64,000 bases of DNA from Bullera alba (GCA_001600095.1 BCIX01000004.1:1740586-1804585); one strand, 5' to 3'; shown: positions 1-12,893, counted from the stretch's first letter. Program-made: numbers and translations. The notes: generated by a model from the letters alone, not told the origin.

Positions 1-300
1 CTTGGGCGTATCTGACAGGTCTACCGAGGTGGTAGATACTTCTGATTCACTAGATCCAGATTCTTTCCTCCGCCTAGTGCTTCCCGAGGATGATGGCGAA
101 GGAGGCAATGTGACCCTTGTATCGGGACTTGACGAGAGTGAGAAGTTGCTGAGGGAAGGCAGCGAAATCTTCGGAAGTCTCCTTTTCGACGCCGATTTTG
201 GTGTAGATGGCGACTGGGGCTGATCATTTACCGCCGTCCGAGGCGTTGACGCTGATTGAGGTGTTGGCGGCAGTCGCGGTGGGGTTGCAGGAGTCGACAT
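1..300 (-). CDS. N-terminal part of a Ser/Pro/Thr-rich protein, cut by window edge
   Basis: An open frame runs from an ATG at 300-298 on the minus strand to the left edge without a stop, giving 100 residues. The protein begins MSTPATPPRLPP and is dominated by Ser, Pro and Thr, with basic patches (KRR, RRRK) and several SP/TP dipeptides that could be proline-directed phosphorylation sites. No signal peptide, membrane segment or recognisable domain lies in this part; it reads as the disordered head of a longer protein. The gene is divergent from the kinase gene starting at 1677. I do not recognise the family. The start is supported by the open frame and by being the first ATG after a non-coding stretch, but the body of the gene lies outside the window. 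Confidence 0.6.
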   Translation of the reverse strand, partial: MSTPATPPRLPPTPQSASTPRTAVNDQPQSPSTPKSASKRRLPKISLPSLSNFSLSSSPDTRVTLPPSPSSSGSTRRRKESGSSESEVSTTSVDLSDTPK

Positions 301-1676
301 GAGAGCGATTGGAAGTTTCCCACCGGCGGAATGGCAGCTCGAAGTGAGGCCTGAGAGGATGGCAGCGATGTCCAGTCGATTTTTGGGCTATACACAGACG
401 GCTGGATGATGTATCAGGTCAACTCTCTCCTCTCAGCACTTGGTTGAGCACTGGGCACCTTGCACGAGCAAGCAAAGGACGTTTTCGTGTCCTACGCACT
501 CTCATGGCATCGTCTCAAGCTCGCGTCCTGGACGGATTCGGACGATCCGCAACCGAGCTTACGGCATATCTCTTCAGGCACATCAGCGCATATCGGCGAT
601 AACCGCGTTATCAGCTTGACGCCTTCATCAGCTGTGCAGAGCCACGTGCGGGTCAGCGTCGCAATATTCTGCGTACCATGTACGATGCAGCATCAAGTAA
701 GTTAGCGCCAATCGTAATTCACTGCATCCGAACACCAAGCATTGGACTGCTCACAGTCCTACTCCATGCCATGCATATGGTCCGGTCCAATGAAGGCACT
801 CCTCCCGCACGCCTGTTGTCCGAGTTGAGCAGCGAGAGCGAGCGCCTAACTTTTTTGCTTGACCCCCCGGGTATTTTTGGTTCCGTGATTTACTCCGCAT
901 TCAGGGTCCATGGTCCCACGCGGGATGGGTTATGGAGAGTTCTGGACAACTCTTGGCTGCGACAGAGTGAAGGAAAGATTGAGGGGGGGGTGGTGAGCAG
1001 GGCAGCAGTGGTGAGGAAGAGAGGGTGCTGAGCGGGTGGGCAGTCGGAGAGCAGCTGGTAGGATGGTCGAAAAGTACATGCATTGTCGTTGAATATCACC
1101 ATTGACCGCGTTGCACACTGCACACGGCTGGAACATTTCCCCGTGTACTCCACACTGTTCACTGTCCCACCTTGACTCATACCACAACTCAAAAGATCAA
1201 TACCATCACCCATTCGCGTCTGTTTCACCGGAATCGTCCTTGTTCACGATCAAAAGGGCGCCCTCAGGACCACTCTGGGTGTAGTGTATATCCCATCGCT
1301 ACAATAACGACACTGCAGCAACGCAACCTCGTCCAACACTGCTTGGTAACCGGAACATCGCATCACCGACTTTTCCACGGAACGAGTGTGGTATGGGAAT
1401 GATCTGGGGCATCTTACCAATCACTCCTACTGGTTGAAGTTGTCACGGGGCAGGCTGAGATCTGCTGCAGAGTAGATTAGGACAGGACAGACCAGCGATT
1501 GGCAGATCATACCGAAATACCAATCGTTCACCTCATCATCGAACCGCATCAGCAACGGGGACGTGTATAGAAGGATTCTTTCGACGCCAACCATCACGAC
1601 GCAGCCGATCGCTCTATCGGCTTCATCTACCTCCGCTTAACCCGTTAACCCGCTTGTAACTCATTGTCAGCTCGCC
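301..1676. other. Divergent intergenic region, about 1.4 kb
   Basis: This is the space between two divergently transcribed genes, so it should hold both promoters and the long 5' leader of the kinase gene. Only short open frames with no family resemblance are present. A run of eight G at about 985-992 is visible. I see no RNA gene or mobile element. Confidence 0.5.
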
Positions 1677-4600
1677 ATGTCATCGATAGCATCTCCGCCC
1701 ATGGCGTCGCACTCCTCGCACAGCCCATACCCCTCCTCACCGCTCTCTCCGCCTACGTCCTCATCCCATTCGCATCACCTCACCTCGCCTACGATCCCAT
1801 CAGTGCCAGCATCTCCGAACACCAATGCCAGCAATACAGGCAGCATGTCCCGCTGGCGATCCGTGTTCAGGATCGGCAAGTCGTCATCCGCCGCGAGCAC
1901 CTCCGCCACCAATACCACCATCGGTGCTGGTCCCAGCGCGACGAGTTCGACGAGCTCTACAAAGTCGAGACCTCCTCTGCCTCAGTTTCCGGACTCGCAG
2001 GCTGGCGATGGAGTGTATGGAGGCGATCAAGTGGATGAAATGGGACAAATTGTGCACAGCAATCCAGTGGATTCGCAGGGACAATCACCTTCGTCAACCC
2101 TTCCCCCGAGAGTATCGTCAATGCGTAGAGACACGGATCCTCAGCCCTCCCCACATTACACCCCACTGCCATCGCCGTTGGGAACGCCACTCATCACGCA
2201 GACAGCGCCAGAGACACCGCCCGCAGATCCAGACGCGAGACATTCCGCCTATGGCGGTATAGAAGATGCAGAGGAAGTTGCAGAGAAGGAGTGTGATCCA
2301 GCACGAGGAACCCTGCGCGTCAATACCTCCATCCCCGAACAGACAGAGCAAGAACCAGATCTGGCATCAGCCTTACCCACCATTGCGACGCCTTCGAGTC
2401 CCAACGAGGCCACTCGACCACGGTCCACCATCACCACCGAGACGGACCGGTCTTCTCAATCATCATCATCGTGGAAGGGCAACGCTTCGGGCTCAGGAGC
2501 GCAATCGCGCGCTGGAGCAGCTTCAACGACATCGCTCTACACCAACGGCAGCAATGTTTCGGCTACACCGCAACGATCGCCCGGACTGGGTATGGCGTTC
2601 AAATCGAAATTCTTCCCGTCCTCTTCGGCATCGTCCTCGAGTGGCGGAGCCGTCATCGACGGTACAAGTTTCCTGAGCATGAGTCCCAAACAGCAAAAGA
2701 AGCCTTTCCCAAATTACAGGGCGGAGAGCAGTAGTGGCAAGTCGACGAAATCTGGCCGTTCGGACCGCTCAGTCTCGGATGGCAAGGCGGCGGAGAGCCA
2801 TAAAGCGAGTAAGGCCAGCGGAGAAAGTGGCGGAAAGTCGGAAGGATCCTCGTCGTCGTCGACGGGGGCTGCTCAGACGAGTACGCCGAAAAACGTCGAT
2901 TCGAGTTCACCTCGGACCCCCCGCAGAGAGAAGAAGGGCAAGACGTCGCCCAACAACTCCAGCAACTCCAAGGGTTCGAGCAAGAGCGGGTCAGCTACAG
3001 CGAGATTCTTGCGCAGAGTCGTTTCTGCGCCAAACACCAAATCCCTATTACTCTTTGGCTCGAGTAACAACAGTGCGGCAGATATAGTGCCTCCGCTACC
3101 GAAATCGCCTCACGCTACGTCCAACGCTGCAAGTACTTCGAAAGCGCCAGATTCGCCCAAAGTCCTCTTGAACGGTCAAGACGAGGTGGACCTTACACCG
3201 GGATCAGCGACTCCGAACCAGAAGTACCAGAATGGTCATGGGAACGTGCTTGGAATTGCATCCCCGGGCATGTCGAATCTGAGCGCCCCTTCGGCGAAAG
3301 GAACTCGAGGGCAGAGGAGTCTGACCGTTGGTGGAAATGCGAAAAAGGAAGCTCAGGCGGCGTTGGGGGTGGCATCCTCGTTCCCATCGTCATCGTCGGC
3401 GGGTGCTGTCGGGGAGAGTAGACACAAGGCAGTGTTCAAGAGGACATATTCGAGTAATAGCATCAAGACGAGATCGGTAGAGGTCACGCCTGGCTCGTTT
3501 CAGAAGATCAAGTTGCTTGGCAAGGGGGATGTCGGAAAGGTATACCTCGTCAAGGAGAAGAAGACGGATAAGCTATTCGCAATGAAGGGTGAGTGGATCG
3601 CGGGTACGAATTGAGATAGGCTGATAGGCGGGTAGTGTTATCGAAGAAGGAGATGATCAAGAGGAATAAGATCAAGCGGGCTTTGGCAGAGCAAGAGATC
3701 CTGGCCACTGCAAACCATCCGTTCATCGTCACTCTGTTCCATTCTTTCCAGTCGAGTGACTACCTCTTCTTCGTCCTTGACGTGAGTATCGTCAACAAGC
3801 ATTATAGGCTCGCTTTGCTAACACCTTATAGTACTGCATGGGCGGCGAGTTTTTCAGAGCATTACAGACTAGACCGGGGAAGTGTCTGTCGGAGGAACAT
3901 GCCAAGTTCTATGCGGCCGAGGTGACTGCCGCGCTGGAGTACTTGCATCTTAATGGATACATCTACAGAGATCTTAAACCGGAAAGTGAGTGACACTTTG
4001 TGTGACCAGAAATGGCCATGCTAAGGGAACTGTACTGACACGGCCCTCCCAGACATCCTCCTCCATCAGAGTGGACATATTATGTTGTCAGACTTTGACC
4101 TGTCCAAGCAGTCTGGCGAGCCGGGTGGTGCCCCCGCGGGAATCAAGACCAACGGAGCGAACGGCGTGAGTCGGAGTCCGGGTCCATTCGGGACCGTGTT
4201 CTGACCATGTGTAGGCTATCATGGTGGACACGCGGTCGTGTATTGCCGATTTCAGAACCAACTCTTTCGTCGGCACCGAGGAGTACATCGCCCCAGAGGT
4301 CATTCAGGGCAATGGTCACACGAGCGCTGTCGACTGGTGGACTCTGGGTATCTTGGTGTACGAGATGATTGTGAGTTGTTTCGTCAGTGTCACAAGTTGG
4401 GCACCGTGGATTGACGTATCTTGTAATGTAGTTTGCGACGACTCCCTTCAAAGGTCCTAATCGAAGTGCGACATTCGCCAACGTGCTCAAAGTCGATGTG
4501 CACTTTCCCGAGAATATGCCAGTCTCGAGTTTGTGCAAGTCGGCCATCAGGAAGCTGTTGATCAAGGATGAGCATAAGCGATTGGGATCGAGCTCGGGAG

Positions 4601-5141
4601 CTAGTGAAGTCAAGCAACACAAGTGGTTTGCCAACATATCCTGGGGACTGCTCCGAAACATGACCCCTCCGGTAAGTGGAGCTCGACTCGGCTGCCCGTC
4701 ATAGCACTGACACCCCTGGCTTCGTAGATCATTCCCGCCGAGTCGAACGGTATTGACGCCATCAACTTCCGAACGATGCGCGAGTCTGAATCAGTCGACT
4801 TTGAGCGGAATCCACCTACACCAGGCAGCACCGCCTCGCCCTTATTGAAAGCCGGAGGTTCAGGCCTTGCGACGCCCAAGGGCGATATCATACAGGGTCA
4901 TGCTGGCTCGCCGTCAGTCTTCCTGGGTGACACCACGCCGGGAATGTTGACACCGAAGGAGTTGGTCTCGACGGGGAACACCCCCATGACGGAGTATATC
5001 AGTGAAGAGGATGAGGGTGGAGCAGCCGCCGGTGGTGAGGGCGGAGGAAGTACGGGTGGGGGAGGGAGCAACATCTATGAGAAGGAGCATAATCCCTTTG
5101 GACAGTTTTCCAGCGTGACGAGGGACGTCGGTGGGTGGTGA
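1677..5141 (+). CDS. AGC protein kinase, NRC2/FPK1 (flippase kinase) type
   Basis: Seven exons (1677-3588, 3636-3781, 3832-3985, 4053-4165, 4215-4370, 4432-4671, 4728-5141) join in frame to 1044 residues. The first 600 or so are Ser/Pro/Gly-rich and probably disordered. The kinase domain starts near residue 605 with the glycine loop GKGDVGKVY and the lysine motif FAMKVL. It continues with YRDLKPEN in place of HRD, DFD in place of DFG, an inserted loop, then [16 protein letters not shown] and the insert are the signature of the fungal NRC-2/Fpk1/Kin82 branch. In yeast these kinases phosphorylate P4-ATPase phospholipid flippases at the plasma membrane and Golgi and act in polarity and stress signalling. 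The tail carries NPFGQF, resembling the AGC hydrophobic motif. The ATG at 1677 opens the first long frame. The family is secure; the exact orthologue is inferred. Confidence 0.9.
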
Positions 5142-5997
5142 GTATGAGTAACGAGCAGCATCCAGTGGGACGTAGGGAGTCTGTTGAGCCAGATGAGCTC
5201 TGTCGTTGTCGATCAGTTGTACAAGATGATCTGTGGTATGAACTTGTTGACGACCGAAAGAGATGCCGAGAGAGATGGCCGGTGATCCCGACGGGTTTCC
5301 CCGCGATCACAAAGAGACAAGAGACACGTCTGCTATTTTGGACACGGGAATAGCGACGCCGAGGGTGGTGATGGTGTTCTAGCGTCGTTGCATCGCTTCT
5401 GCCCGGTACTGTCTCCCTGATCGTGTTTGTGTATAAGAGGTCCAAGGTGGTCGTCGTCGAAAAGCGTTTAGTGTAACGCGTACAACATCCAGCTCACAGC
5501 TCAGCACTTTCAGCAACAACAACATCTCGGCCTTGGGCATAAGGACCTTGCATCAGGTCAGCGGTGGACACGTAGAGCTCCTCACTGCCATACTTTATGC
5601 CTTTATCATTGCTCATCCTGACGACTTGACACGCTCAAACGTCATCACCATCTCACGAATACAGCTCCCGACCTCGAAGCAGGCTTCGGCCTCGACTACG
5701 ACGACAACAGCATCCGCTTCCGCCACCACCCCAACCACACCGCACCTCTCCGTCCCTCATCACCACCGAGTACAGAGGGACCGAAGGCGGTCCGCCTCTC
5801 GGTCCTCGTCCTCTCCATCACCCCCACCACCGTCTTCTGGACTCAATGCGTCCCCTCGCTCGAGCTTTAGTGCGGTCAGGGAGAAAAGGAGGAGAAGTGT
5901 GAATACCCGAAGTCCCTCGGTCGGGGATGGATTCAGGACCGGCGGACGATCCAGAGTGCTCGATGGTCATGCCGGGAGTATCTTGACCGGAGGGGTT
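5142..5997 (+). other. Region between kinase and dolichol kinase, with an open frame lacking ATG
   Basis: From 5142 to about 5436 nothing coding is seen. From the in-frame stop at 5434 onward the frame of the next gene is open, but it has no ATG until 5998. The stretch 5690-5997 looks coding (Ser, Thr and Pro runs, then a basic Ser/Arg stretch). Either a spliced upstream exon supplies the start, initiation uses a near-cognate codon, or the protein starts at 5998 and this is leader sequence. Confidence 0.4.
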
Positions 5998-8900
5998 ATG
6001 GGGATGAGGGGTGGTGGAAGTGGAAGTAGGAGTGGTGCGAAGCATGCCGGACAGAATCAACCATATTCACCAAACTACACCGGTCAGAACGGTACCTCGC
6101 AAAAGTCAAACTCTCGACTGTCCATCTCTACTTCACACCCAAATCTCCGCAACGACTACATGAACCACTCATCGACCCCTTTCGCCTCGCAGACTCCTCA
6201 AAGTATGCTCAGCCCGGAATCCCCTCGACTCACCGACGCCGGCTTCAGCACGCAGTACGGCGCCAGCGCCTCCTCTCGCGGGGGGTATAGCGAGAGCGAG
6301 CTGGAAGAGAGGAACTGGTACGTCAGTGCTCAGGCCATCGACTCTGATAGCGGGGACGAAAATGATCTTCGGGAGCAAGGAGAGGAGAGGGAGGCTCTGG
6401 TCGCGGAGATCAGGAGGAAGAGCTCGGCAGAGGTGCAGGCACTACTGGATGAGGGGTCTACAGGACAGGGGAACGTGCCTGGCGTTCAAGCCAGGTCGAG
6501 TAGTGGTGATGCTCTGAATGAGAAGAAGTAAGTACACCCGACTCAGTGATGCGGTCGAGGTGTGGCCCTTGACGCTCTCGCTGATGGCAAGCTGTAGCCC
6601 CTCATCCTCGAGTACCGCCAAACCAGCGCAAAGGACAAAGCCGCCTTCTGGCCCGCCTAAACCCATCTACACCCTCCTGCCCATCACCCTACCAGCGTTT
6701 CTCTGCTTCGATCGTAAAAGCAAGGGGAAACTCTCCGATCGGCAGGACAGACCGCAGATAACGAGGAAACGCTGCGAAAACGCTCTGGTCCTCTTCGCCG
6801 TGGCGTATGGTATTTGGAAGTTGGGCTGGGAATGGGACGAACCTGCTCTTGCTGGAGGTGAGCCAAGTCTGGATTTGAGGATGTGTGAGAATGCTGATAG
6901 AGACACTGGGCAGAGGTCAGTCTATTACTGGGCTTGACTATCCTGTATACGACGACACGGTTCTACCCGACGCCGCAGAGACCACCTCTGACATCGAACA
7001 ACTCTCCGCCACTACCGCGCCCAGGATCGCCGGCCCTAGCGAATCTTCAGGCTAGTGGACAATTACTGCGCGAAAGAACAGCTAGGGGCAGTATGAGCCA
7101 CCAATCGTCCAGCTTACACATTGGGGGTTCCGCCGCTATGGCCAAAGAGGATTCCAGGACCAGAGCTACCGCAGCCAAAGTGTGGTCAGAGACGTCAATC
7201 CCCGGTGTTGGCGGTATAGGCTGCGTGTGGGGTACTGAAGAGCGGGAGTACAGGTGAGCATTGACACGCCCGCAGTTACCGCGGCGCTATACTGACACAC
7301 ATGTCAGGGAGTGTCTGGACGATGGAATCTACTTTGCCCTCTTGCTCGGTCCTCTGATTGCCTCGGCACTGCTTCACTCTGCTCTCACTCGATTGAGCAG
7401 ACTACCCCGGTCGGCTACGCCGAAAGGGTGGTACATTGAGCCTCCGATGGTATTGGATTCGACGCCTATGCGACACTTGCCCAATGGAGACCTTCTAGCA
7501 TCCATGCCTGAGGACATGGTGCAGACCATCAAAGCGTTGTCCGCTCTTGCCATTTCCCGGCGCAATCTGGTCCAGTTGTTCACGCTGTGCTCGTTCGTCC
7601 TTCTGGTTCAACTTGGGTGGTCATTGAGATTAGAGCTCAAACTGGCAAGACGCCGCGATTCCTCCAACAACGCATCGTCCGGACCTATGGACAAGGAAGG
7701 AAGCGAGCAGGTTTCTGGGAGTCGAGCGGCTCTCAACAACAATGCTGCGTTTGGTGCAGGGACATATTGGCTGCGAAAGGGGGAATTAAGGAGGAATCTC
7801 AGTGTGATCGCCCTAGCGTTCTTGGTCACAGGGGGGTGCATTGTTGTCAAGATCGTCACTGCCATTATAGGCCACGGTGTTTGGAGTGGTGAGTCGAAGG
7901 CGATACATCTGAAGTGGTGGACTGACCGCCAAACGATTTTAGACATGTCGCCCTCGGATATCGTACTAGCAACGCTGTTTTACCAGTTCAGTCTGTACGT
8001 CTGCGTCAGGCTCGCCCGGAGAGGCTTCACGTTGGGCGAACTCGCTTTGGTGTGCAATGCCGCCACGGCGCTGTTCATGGAAGTGATCAATTTGACCCGT
8101 ATGAAGGTGAGTGAGAAGAATCTCCCATACCATCGGGACGTCATGTTCTGACCATCTGGTAGATTGCCATCCTACGCACACCGTATATCAAGACGTACCG
8201 ACTTCCCACGCCGCTTCTCACCTTTCAACTAGCCCTCATACCGGGCTCGCTACTCGCCGGTCTCATCCTCTCGCCATTGCTTTATCTTTCAAGACACTTG
8301 GCCCTGAAACCCGCTCATCGACTGCGCTTCCCACATGAGAAAGAGGTTCATCGGAGATTACTCGCTCTCGGATTCTACGTTGGCGCGGTCCTCGTATGCG
8401 CCGGGATCGTCGGGACATGGACGCGATGGTGCTTGAACTGGAGAGATCCATTCATCTGGGTGGTTTACTGGTTGTTCGAGGGGAAATGGCCTTGGACACG
8501 ACTTGCCCTGATCACCTACTGGGGCGGCCTTGCTATGATCAGTGTCGCGGGCTGGAGTCGACAATTGAACAGAGCCAGGCGACATCGTCGATACGTCGTC
8601 CCCGGAGCTAGAGATAGAGAAGAGGTAGGGGATCATATCCCACAAGTCCCATTATCAACTTCGTCGACGAACGGGCCCTCGAAACTATTACCCAAGTCTT
8701 TCGATTTCAAGCCCGTGACCAATGCTCCTGTCAGGAGTCCAACACCCACCTTGGCCAACGGTCCGGAAGGCGGGATATCCAGTCGAGCATCCTCGATGAT
8801 GGATGCCGCGGACCAGCGGATGCCCACGCTCAGCGTCAACGGCCGTCGGAAGTTCTTCCACGCACTGGCAGTCGTCATGTTCGTGCCTGGCATTGCAGTT

Positions 8901-9650
8901 GATGTAAGTGATGTAGCACTAGCTCAAGGTATGTTCCACGGAGCTAACTTGCCTCCTCAGCCTGCATTCACCCATCTATCGTTCTCCGTGGCGTTCGCCG
9001 TGTTCACCTTTGCGGAGTATGTGCGATACTTTGCCCTATGGCCATTCGGGGTCAGCGTACATTTGTTCCTGAACGAGTTTCTCGATTCCAAGGATTCTGG
9101 AACGGCCATTCTCAGCCACTTCTACTTACTGGCCGGGTGCGCCAGCCCACTCTGGCTCGAAGGGTGAGTAGCGGCTTCTGATCAAGTGGTTACCATATAG
9201 CTGCTGACTTATGGTCAGGTCAAGTGAGATATTGACGTACTTTGGCGTACTGTCATTGGGAGTAGGAGACGCATTGGTAAGTGGGCTTGTGGCACAAACC
9301 ACCTCGAAGCGGAAGCTAACTGCGGCGCTAGGCATCGATCGTCGGACGACGTATTGGGCGATTGAGATGGTCCCCCGCGAATGGGAAAACGGTAGAAGGC
9401 TCAATAGCCTTTTTCGCATCGCTTGTCCTGAGCTCCACCCTGATATGGATGTTCAATATGGTGGACGGGTACGGCGTGAGTCCGCAACGCCCGATCTTGC
9501 AGAGTTGAGGCTGATCAGAGATGGTGATAGGTCTTGCGGTATTTGATCACGGCGGTTTTGGCCACGTTGCTGGAAGCGTTCTCGGCGCAGAATGACAACT
9601 TGATCTTGCCGATGTACGGCTGGGCTATAGGGACCTTGCTGGGGGTGTAG
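5998..9650 (+). CDS. SEC59: Dolichol kinase (SEC59/DOLK) with long N-terminal extension
   Basis: Nine exons (5998-6527, 6598-6857, 6914-7253, 7308-8106, 8163-8903, 8961-9163, 9219-9276, 9332-9475, 9531-9650) give 1064 residues from the first in-frame ATG. The enzyme uses CTP to phosphorylate dolichol in the ER membrane, the last step in making the lipid carrier for N-glycans, O-mannosylation and GPI anchors. The C-terminal part carries the family core: RRKFFHALAVV, the LGVGDALAS stretch, then VGRRIGRLRW followed by KTVEGS, which form the CTP-binding region. Many hydrophobic segments fit a polytopic membrane protein. Yeast Sec59 is about 520 residues, so about half of this protein is extra. 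The extra part is Ser-rich and polar from the start codon to about residue 180, followed by membrane segments. The start is uncertain because the frame stays open upstream without an ATG. Confidence 0.88.
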
Positions 9651-9921
9651 TAGTGTAGCAGGATGTAACGTATGACTTGCGGCGCGCGTTTTTGAGCAGA
9701 GCAAGGCAGAGCACTAGAGAGCACCATTCGGCAGTCAGTGTGCGGCCGGGTTCCGGCTTTTGCGAGTTGCCGTAATGACCAACCACCTCGATCGTCACCA
9801 CTGCCTCTTGAGTTCTTGCTTGAGTTCATACTTCGTACCGAGCGAGACTTCGCTCATCTTCTTATCAACTCCACTTACTTACACTGTACATACGCGGCAC
9901 CCTTCATTCCCATTGATCAAC

Positions 9922-10588
9922 ATGTCGAACATCGACGGATCCTGCCTGTGCGGCAACATCAAGCTCTCTATCCCAAAGGGCAAGACACTGGTCCTATGTC
10001 GTGAGTGCTCCTCCTGTCCACGCCCCAAAGTCTTACTAGACTCGTGGCCAGACACTCATACGTCCCGTAGACTGCCTCAGCTGTCGAAAGACCAGCGGCA
10101 CTCCGTAAGTCAAACTCCCTCCCTCACTGCCAATGCCCAGAGGCTGACACTGCCCTTAGTGCGTCTTGGAACTACGTGGCTGATCCGAAGGAGATGCAGC
10201 TCACCGGGGAGACTAGCGTCTTTGAGGACATGGGGGAGAGTGGAAATCCGACATACCGCCATTTCTGCGGAAAGTGCAGCTCGTAAGTGTCCATAGCCAA
10301 GTACCCACAAGATTCCCGTTCGAGTGACGCCCGCATGATCCCCGCTGAAGGTTCTTAGGTCTATCTACACTGCGCTGTCAAGCCCCACTCCGATCTTCAT
10401 CAAGGCGGGTAAGTGACCGCCTAGATGCCTACATCGCATGCTACCCATGTGGACAGACTGAGCTGACTGGCTTAGGGGTGTTCAACCCCGACGACGTGGA
10501 GTCGCCCCCTTCAGCGGAGATCTTCTGCAGGAACCTCGAGAAGTGGAATGAGGGGTACCCAAAGACGGACAGGAAAGATGCACAGTAG
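9922..10588 (+). CDS. GFA/CENP-V family zinc protein (S-(hydroxymethyl)glutathione synthase-like)
   Basis: Five exons (9922-10000, 10071-10104, 10160-10282, 10359-10408, 10476-10588) give 132 residues, the usual size for single-domain members of this family. The zinc-binding cysteines follow the expected order: GSCLCGNI at the N-terminus, HCLSCRKTSG at the second site, and FCGKCSS later. Family members bind structural and catalytic zinc. Some have been proposed to condense formaldehyde with glutathione, but many fungal paralogues have no known substrate. No targeting signal is seen. It lies head-to-tail after dolichol kinase, 271 bases downstream. Family membership is firm; the substrate is unknown. 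Confidence 0.85.
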
Positions 10589-10625
10589 GACTTCGGATAG
10601 AGGTGCGGCCGTCGTGCTTGCACCA

Positions 10626-10760
10626 TACAGCGTGAGCCAGTCAAGCCAGTCATGGTAATAGACGCGCAGTCAAGTTAGTCAAATCAGTCATGTCTGTCAA
10701 TTCAGTCAAATCAGTCAAGTCCGTCAATTCAGTTGTTCAGTCATGCAGTCAAGTCAGTCT
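10626..10760. repeat. Degenerate short tandem repeat, TCAGTCAA-type unit
   Basis: About 14 loosely spaced copies of AGTCA or GTCAA arranged as variants of CAGTCAAGTCAGTCA fill this stretch downstream of the GFA-family gene. The units drift by single bases and are not in a reading frame. It looks like an old microsatellite or minisatellite. Confidence 0.7.
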
Positions 10761-11347
10761 GGTCGCTGGGCCGAGCAGAGTTGCGAGTTGAGCCGGCTCA
10801 CGGTCTGTCGCAATGGATCCGCGTCTCGGAATCTCTCGAGTGAGTGCTTGAGTAACCGTAGCCCAATGAGAAACGTCCACCTCAGATGGGTCTTTGCCAG
10901 CGGAGACAGCCCGGTGCGAGAGGTCGACCATCGAACGGTCGAATGATGGAGACCCGCAGTCTCGCAGCAGTGAATACCCGTAGTATAATGCGAGTGAGGT
11001 TGGCATATATGACTAGAGCTCTATGGTATGCTCCGTTGATATCTTTTCTCCAGCTCTTCTGGGCCGCCTTCCTGTCTCGTCGATCTCGTCTCACCGTTGG
11101 CCAAGGCGACAGTGCCATCGATCCGTCTGCCATCACGCCCCAGATTACATGTCTTGCTTGCCGTTCTCTCCCCCCCTGTATGTTCATCGTCGAAAGGTGT
11201 TACAGGGGTTCGACAGGTCTAATCCCGTTCGCGGTGAATACTATCCGAGTTATCCCTTTTACTCTTGGCGCGGCGATGGGTTGTAGTCTGCTTGGCGTAC
11301 CCTTCTTCTTGTCACAACCGAATCATAGCCCCATGCCATGGTCGGAC
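10761..11347. other. Convergent intergenic region
   Basis: This lies between the end of the GFA gene and its repeat and the end of the first rhomboid gene. The open frames here show no family resemblance, and I see no RNA gene. Confidence 0.45.
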
Positions 11348-12772
11348 CTAGCGCCGACTGATATGCTTCCACACTTGGTGATATGGTGTCTTGCGGAGAT
11401 ATAAAGCCGCGGCGCCGCCAAAGACGAGACCGCTGAGGTGGACTACGCTCGGCGAGGTCCTATTCCCGGGCGACGCGATCACTTGGTACAGCTCGTACTA
11501 ACACACAGATTAGGGGCGGCCTTTTACGCATTTGGACTCGGCTCACTGCTGAGATACCGGCTATCAAGCCCCAAGCGGGGATCGGGATCGGGATGAAAAA
11601 CAAGTAGAACGAGGTGAAAGGCTGGAGAACACCGACGCATGCCATTAGGGCATATGCTGGGCCTGATAGTCGACTACTGTTTCAGCCGAGTTGGGTGAGA
11701 GATGCCCAATGGGACAAAGAACTGACCTGAAGCACCCAGACCAACGGTATGGGCGCCACCATTTCCCTGTCTAGGTCTTGATTCCATCCATAGCGAAACG
11801 GCATGCGCAGAGATAGCGCCTAAGGTAGGATGAGCACGTGGCGGTGTAGCGGTTTGTACACCTATATACACTCACCCCCAAGGTATATCCCTAGGAGAGC
11901 CACAGGGCCGATCATCCTGAGAGTCGGACTTTTGAGACGTGACCAATTTGCAGGCAAAAGCAGACTCACTGTACGAGTGTCCCTGAGATGAAATAGACAG
12001 TAACCATGTTGAAGGCTAAGTGCATGAAGCCCATATGAGAAAAGGCGGCTGTCAGGAGGGTCCAGCTGAGTACAGGGTCAGCCCAGCTCATGTCGTGCTC
12101 CTACGTTCCTTCGCGCCAGTAGAGATCTACTTACTATCGGCCTTGGGCCAGATTATGCCAGCTGAGCGTGAAGTTGTTGTACATCAAAGCGAACAGACCG
12201 GGAGCGCCTTGGGCCTAATGAGAGGATTCGTCAGACATGTGGCTGTCACACAGCTGACTTCACTCACATAGCTGATCTTGGCATACTGCCAGATCAAAAA
12301 CACTGCAACGTTGATACCGATGATCGTTAAGATCTAGATATCAGGTCAGACTCGTGTCTCGACTCGAGTCTCGCAGGAGGGTGATCCGAAGAGTATCACC
12401 CACAATCCGCTGCATCCCGAACCTCAGGAGTCGGTTCTCGAGCCAAAGATACCATGATTGAGAGGGTCTCGGACCGCCTGATCCCTTCTTTGGGAAGTAG
12501 GTCTGTCTGATGCTCCTACACGAAGATGAAGTGAATGATCGACGACCGAGGATACCAAGTATGACACTCGAGGGTTTCGAGCTATGAGCTCGGATCTGCT
12601 CCCCTGGGATTGGACTGCCGACTTTGGCGAAGCGGAAAGTCGCACCAGGGAAGAGTGGTTGCAGACGTGAACCGGCTTGCAAGAGCGATCGGGTCGAGGT
12701 TTGCAGTGACCTGAAGGAGACGTGGGACTTGAGCCCGAGGCCCATGAGCCCTATTCCCGCCCTGAACGACAT
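11348..12772 (-). CDS. Rhomboid serine protease, mitochondrial PCP1/PARL-like (copy A, intact)
   Basis: Eight exons on the minus strand (12772-12404, 12333-12268, 12214-12135, 12065-11970, 11916-11876, 11819-11723, 11673-11547, 11497-11348) join to 341 residues with no break. The first 120 or so residues are basic and Ser-rich, as expected for a mitochondrial presequence. Then come hydrophobic helices with the rhomboid pattern: SHMGFMHLAFNM (the H...H...N oxyanion motif), LGASG with the catalytic Ser, and VHLSG with the catalytic His in the last helix. Rhomboids cleave membrane segments inside the bilayer. PCP1 processes cytochrome c peroxidase and the Mgm1 dynamin in mitochondria. The last helix reads PSVVHLSG where most homologues have an Asp or Gly before AHL. 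A second copy lies at 18770-20271. Confidence 0.85.
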
Positions 12773-12893
12773 GGTCTATGGGTCCGATAGTAGTAGTGAG
12801 CGAGTCGATACTCGAGCTGCGTTCAAGCTGTGTTCAAGCTTCCTCATCGACTGCCTGAAGGCTCCGTCATCTTCAAGACTTGACCATCATGGA

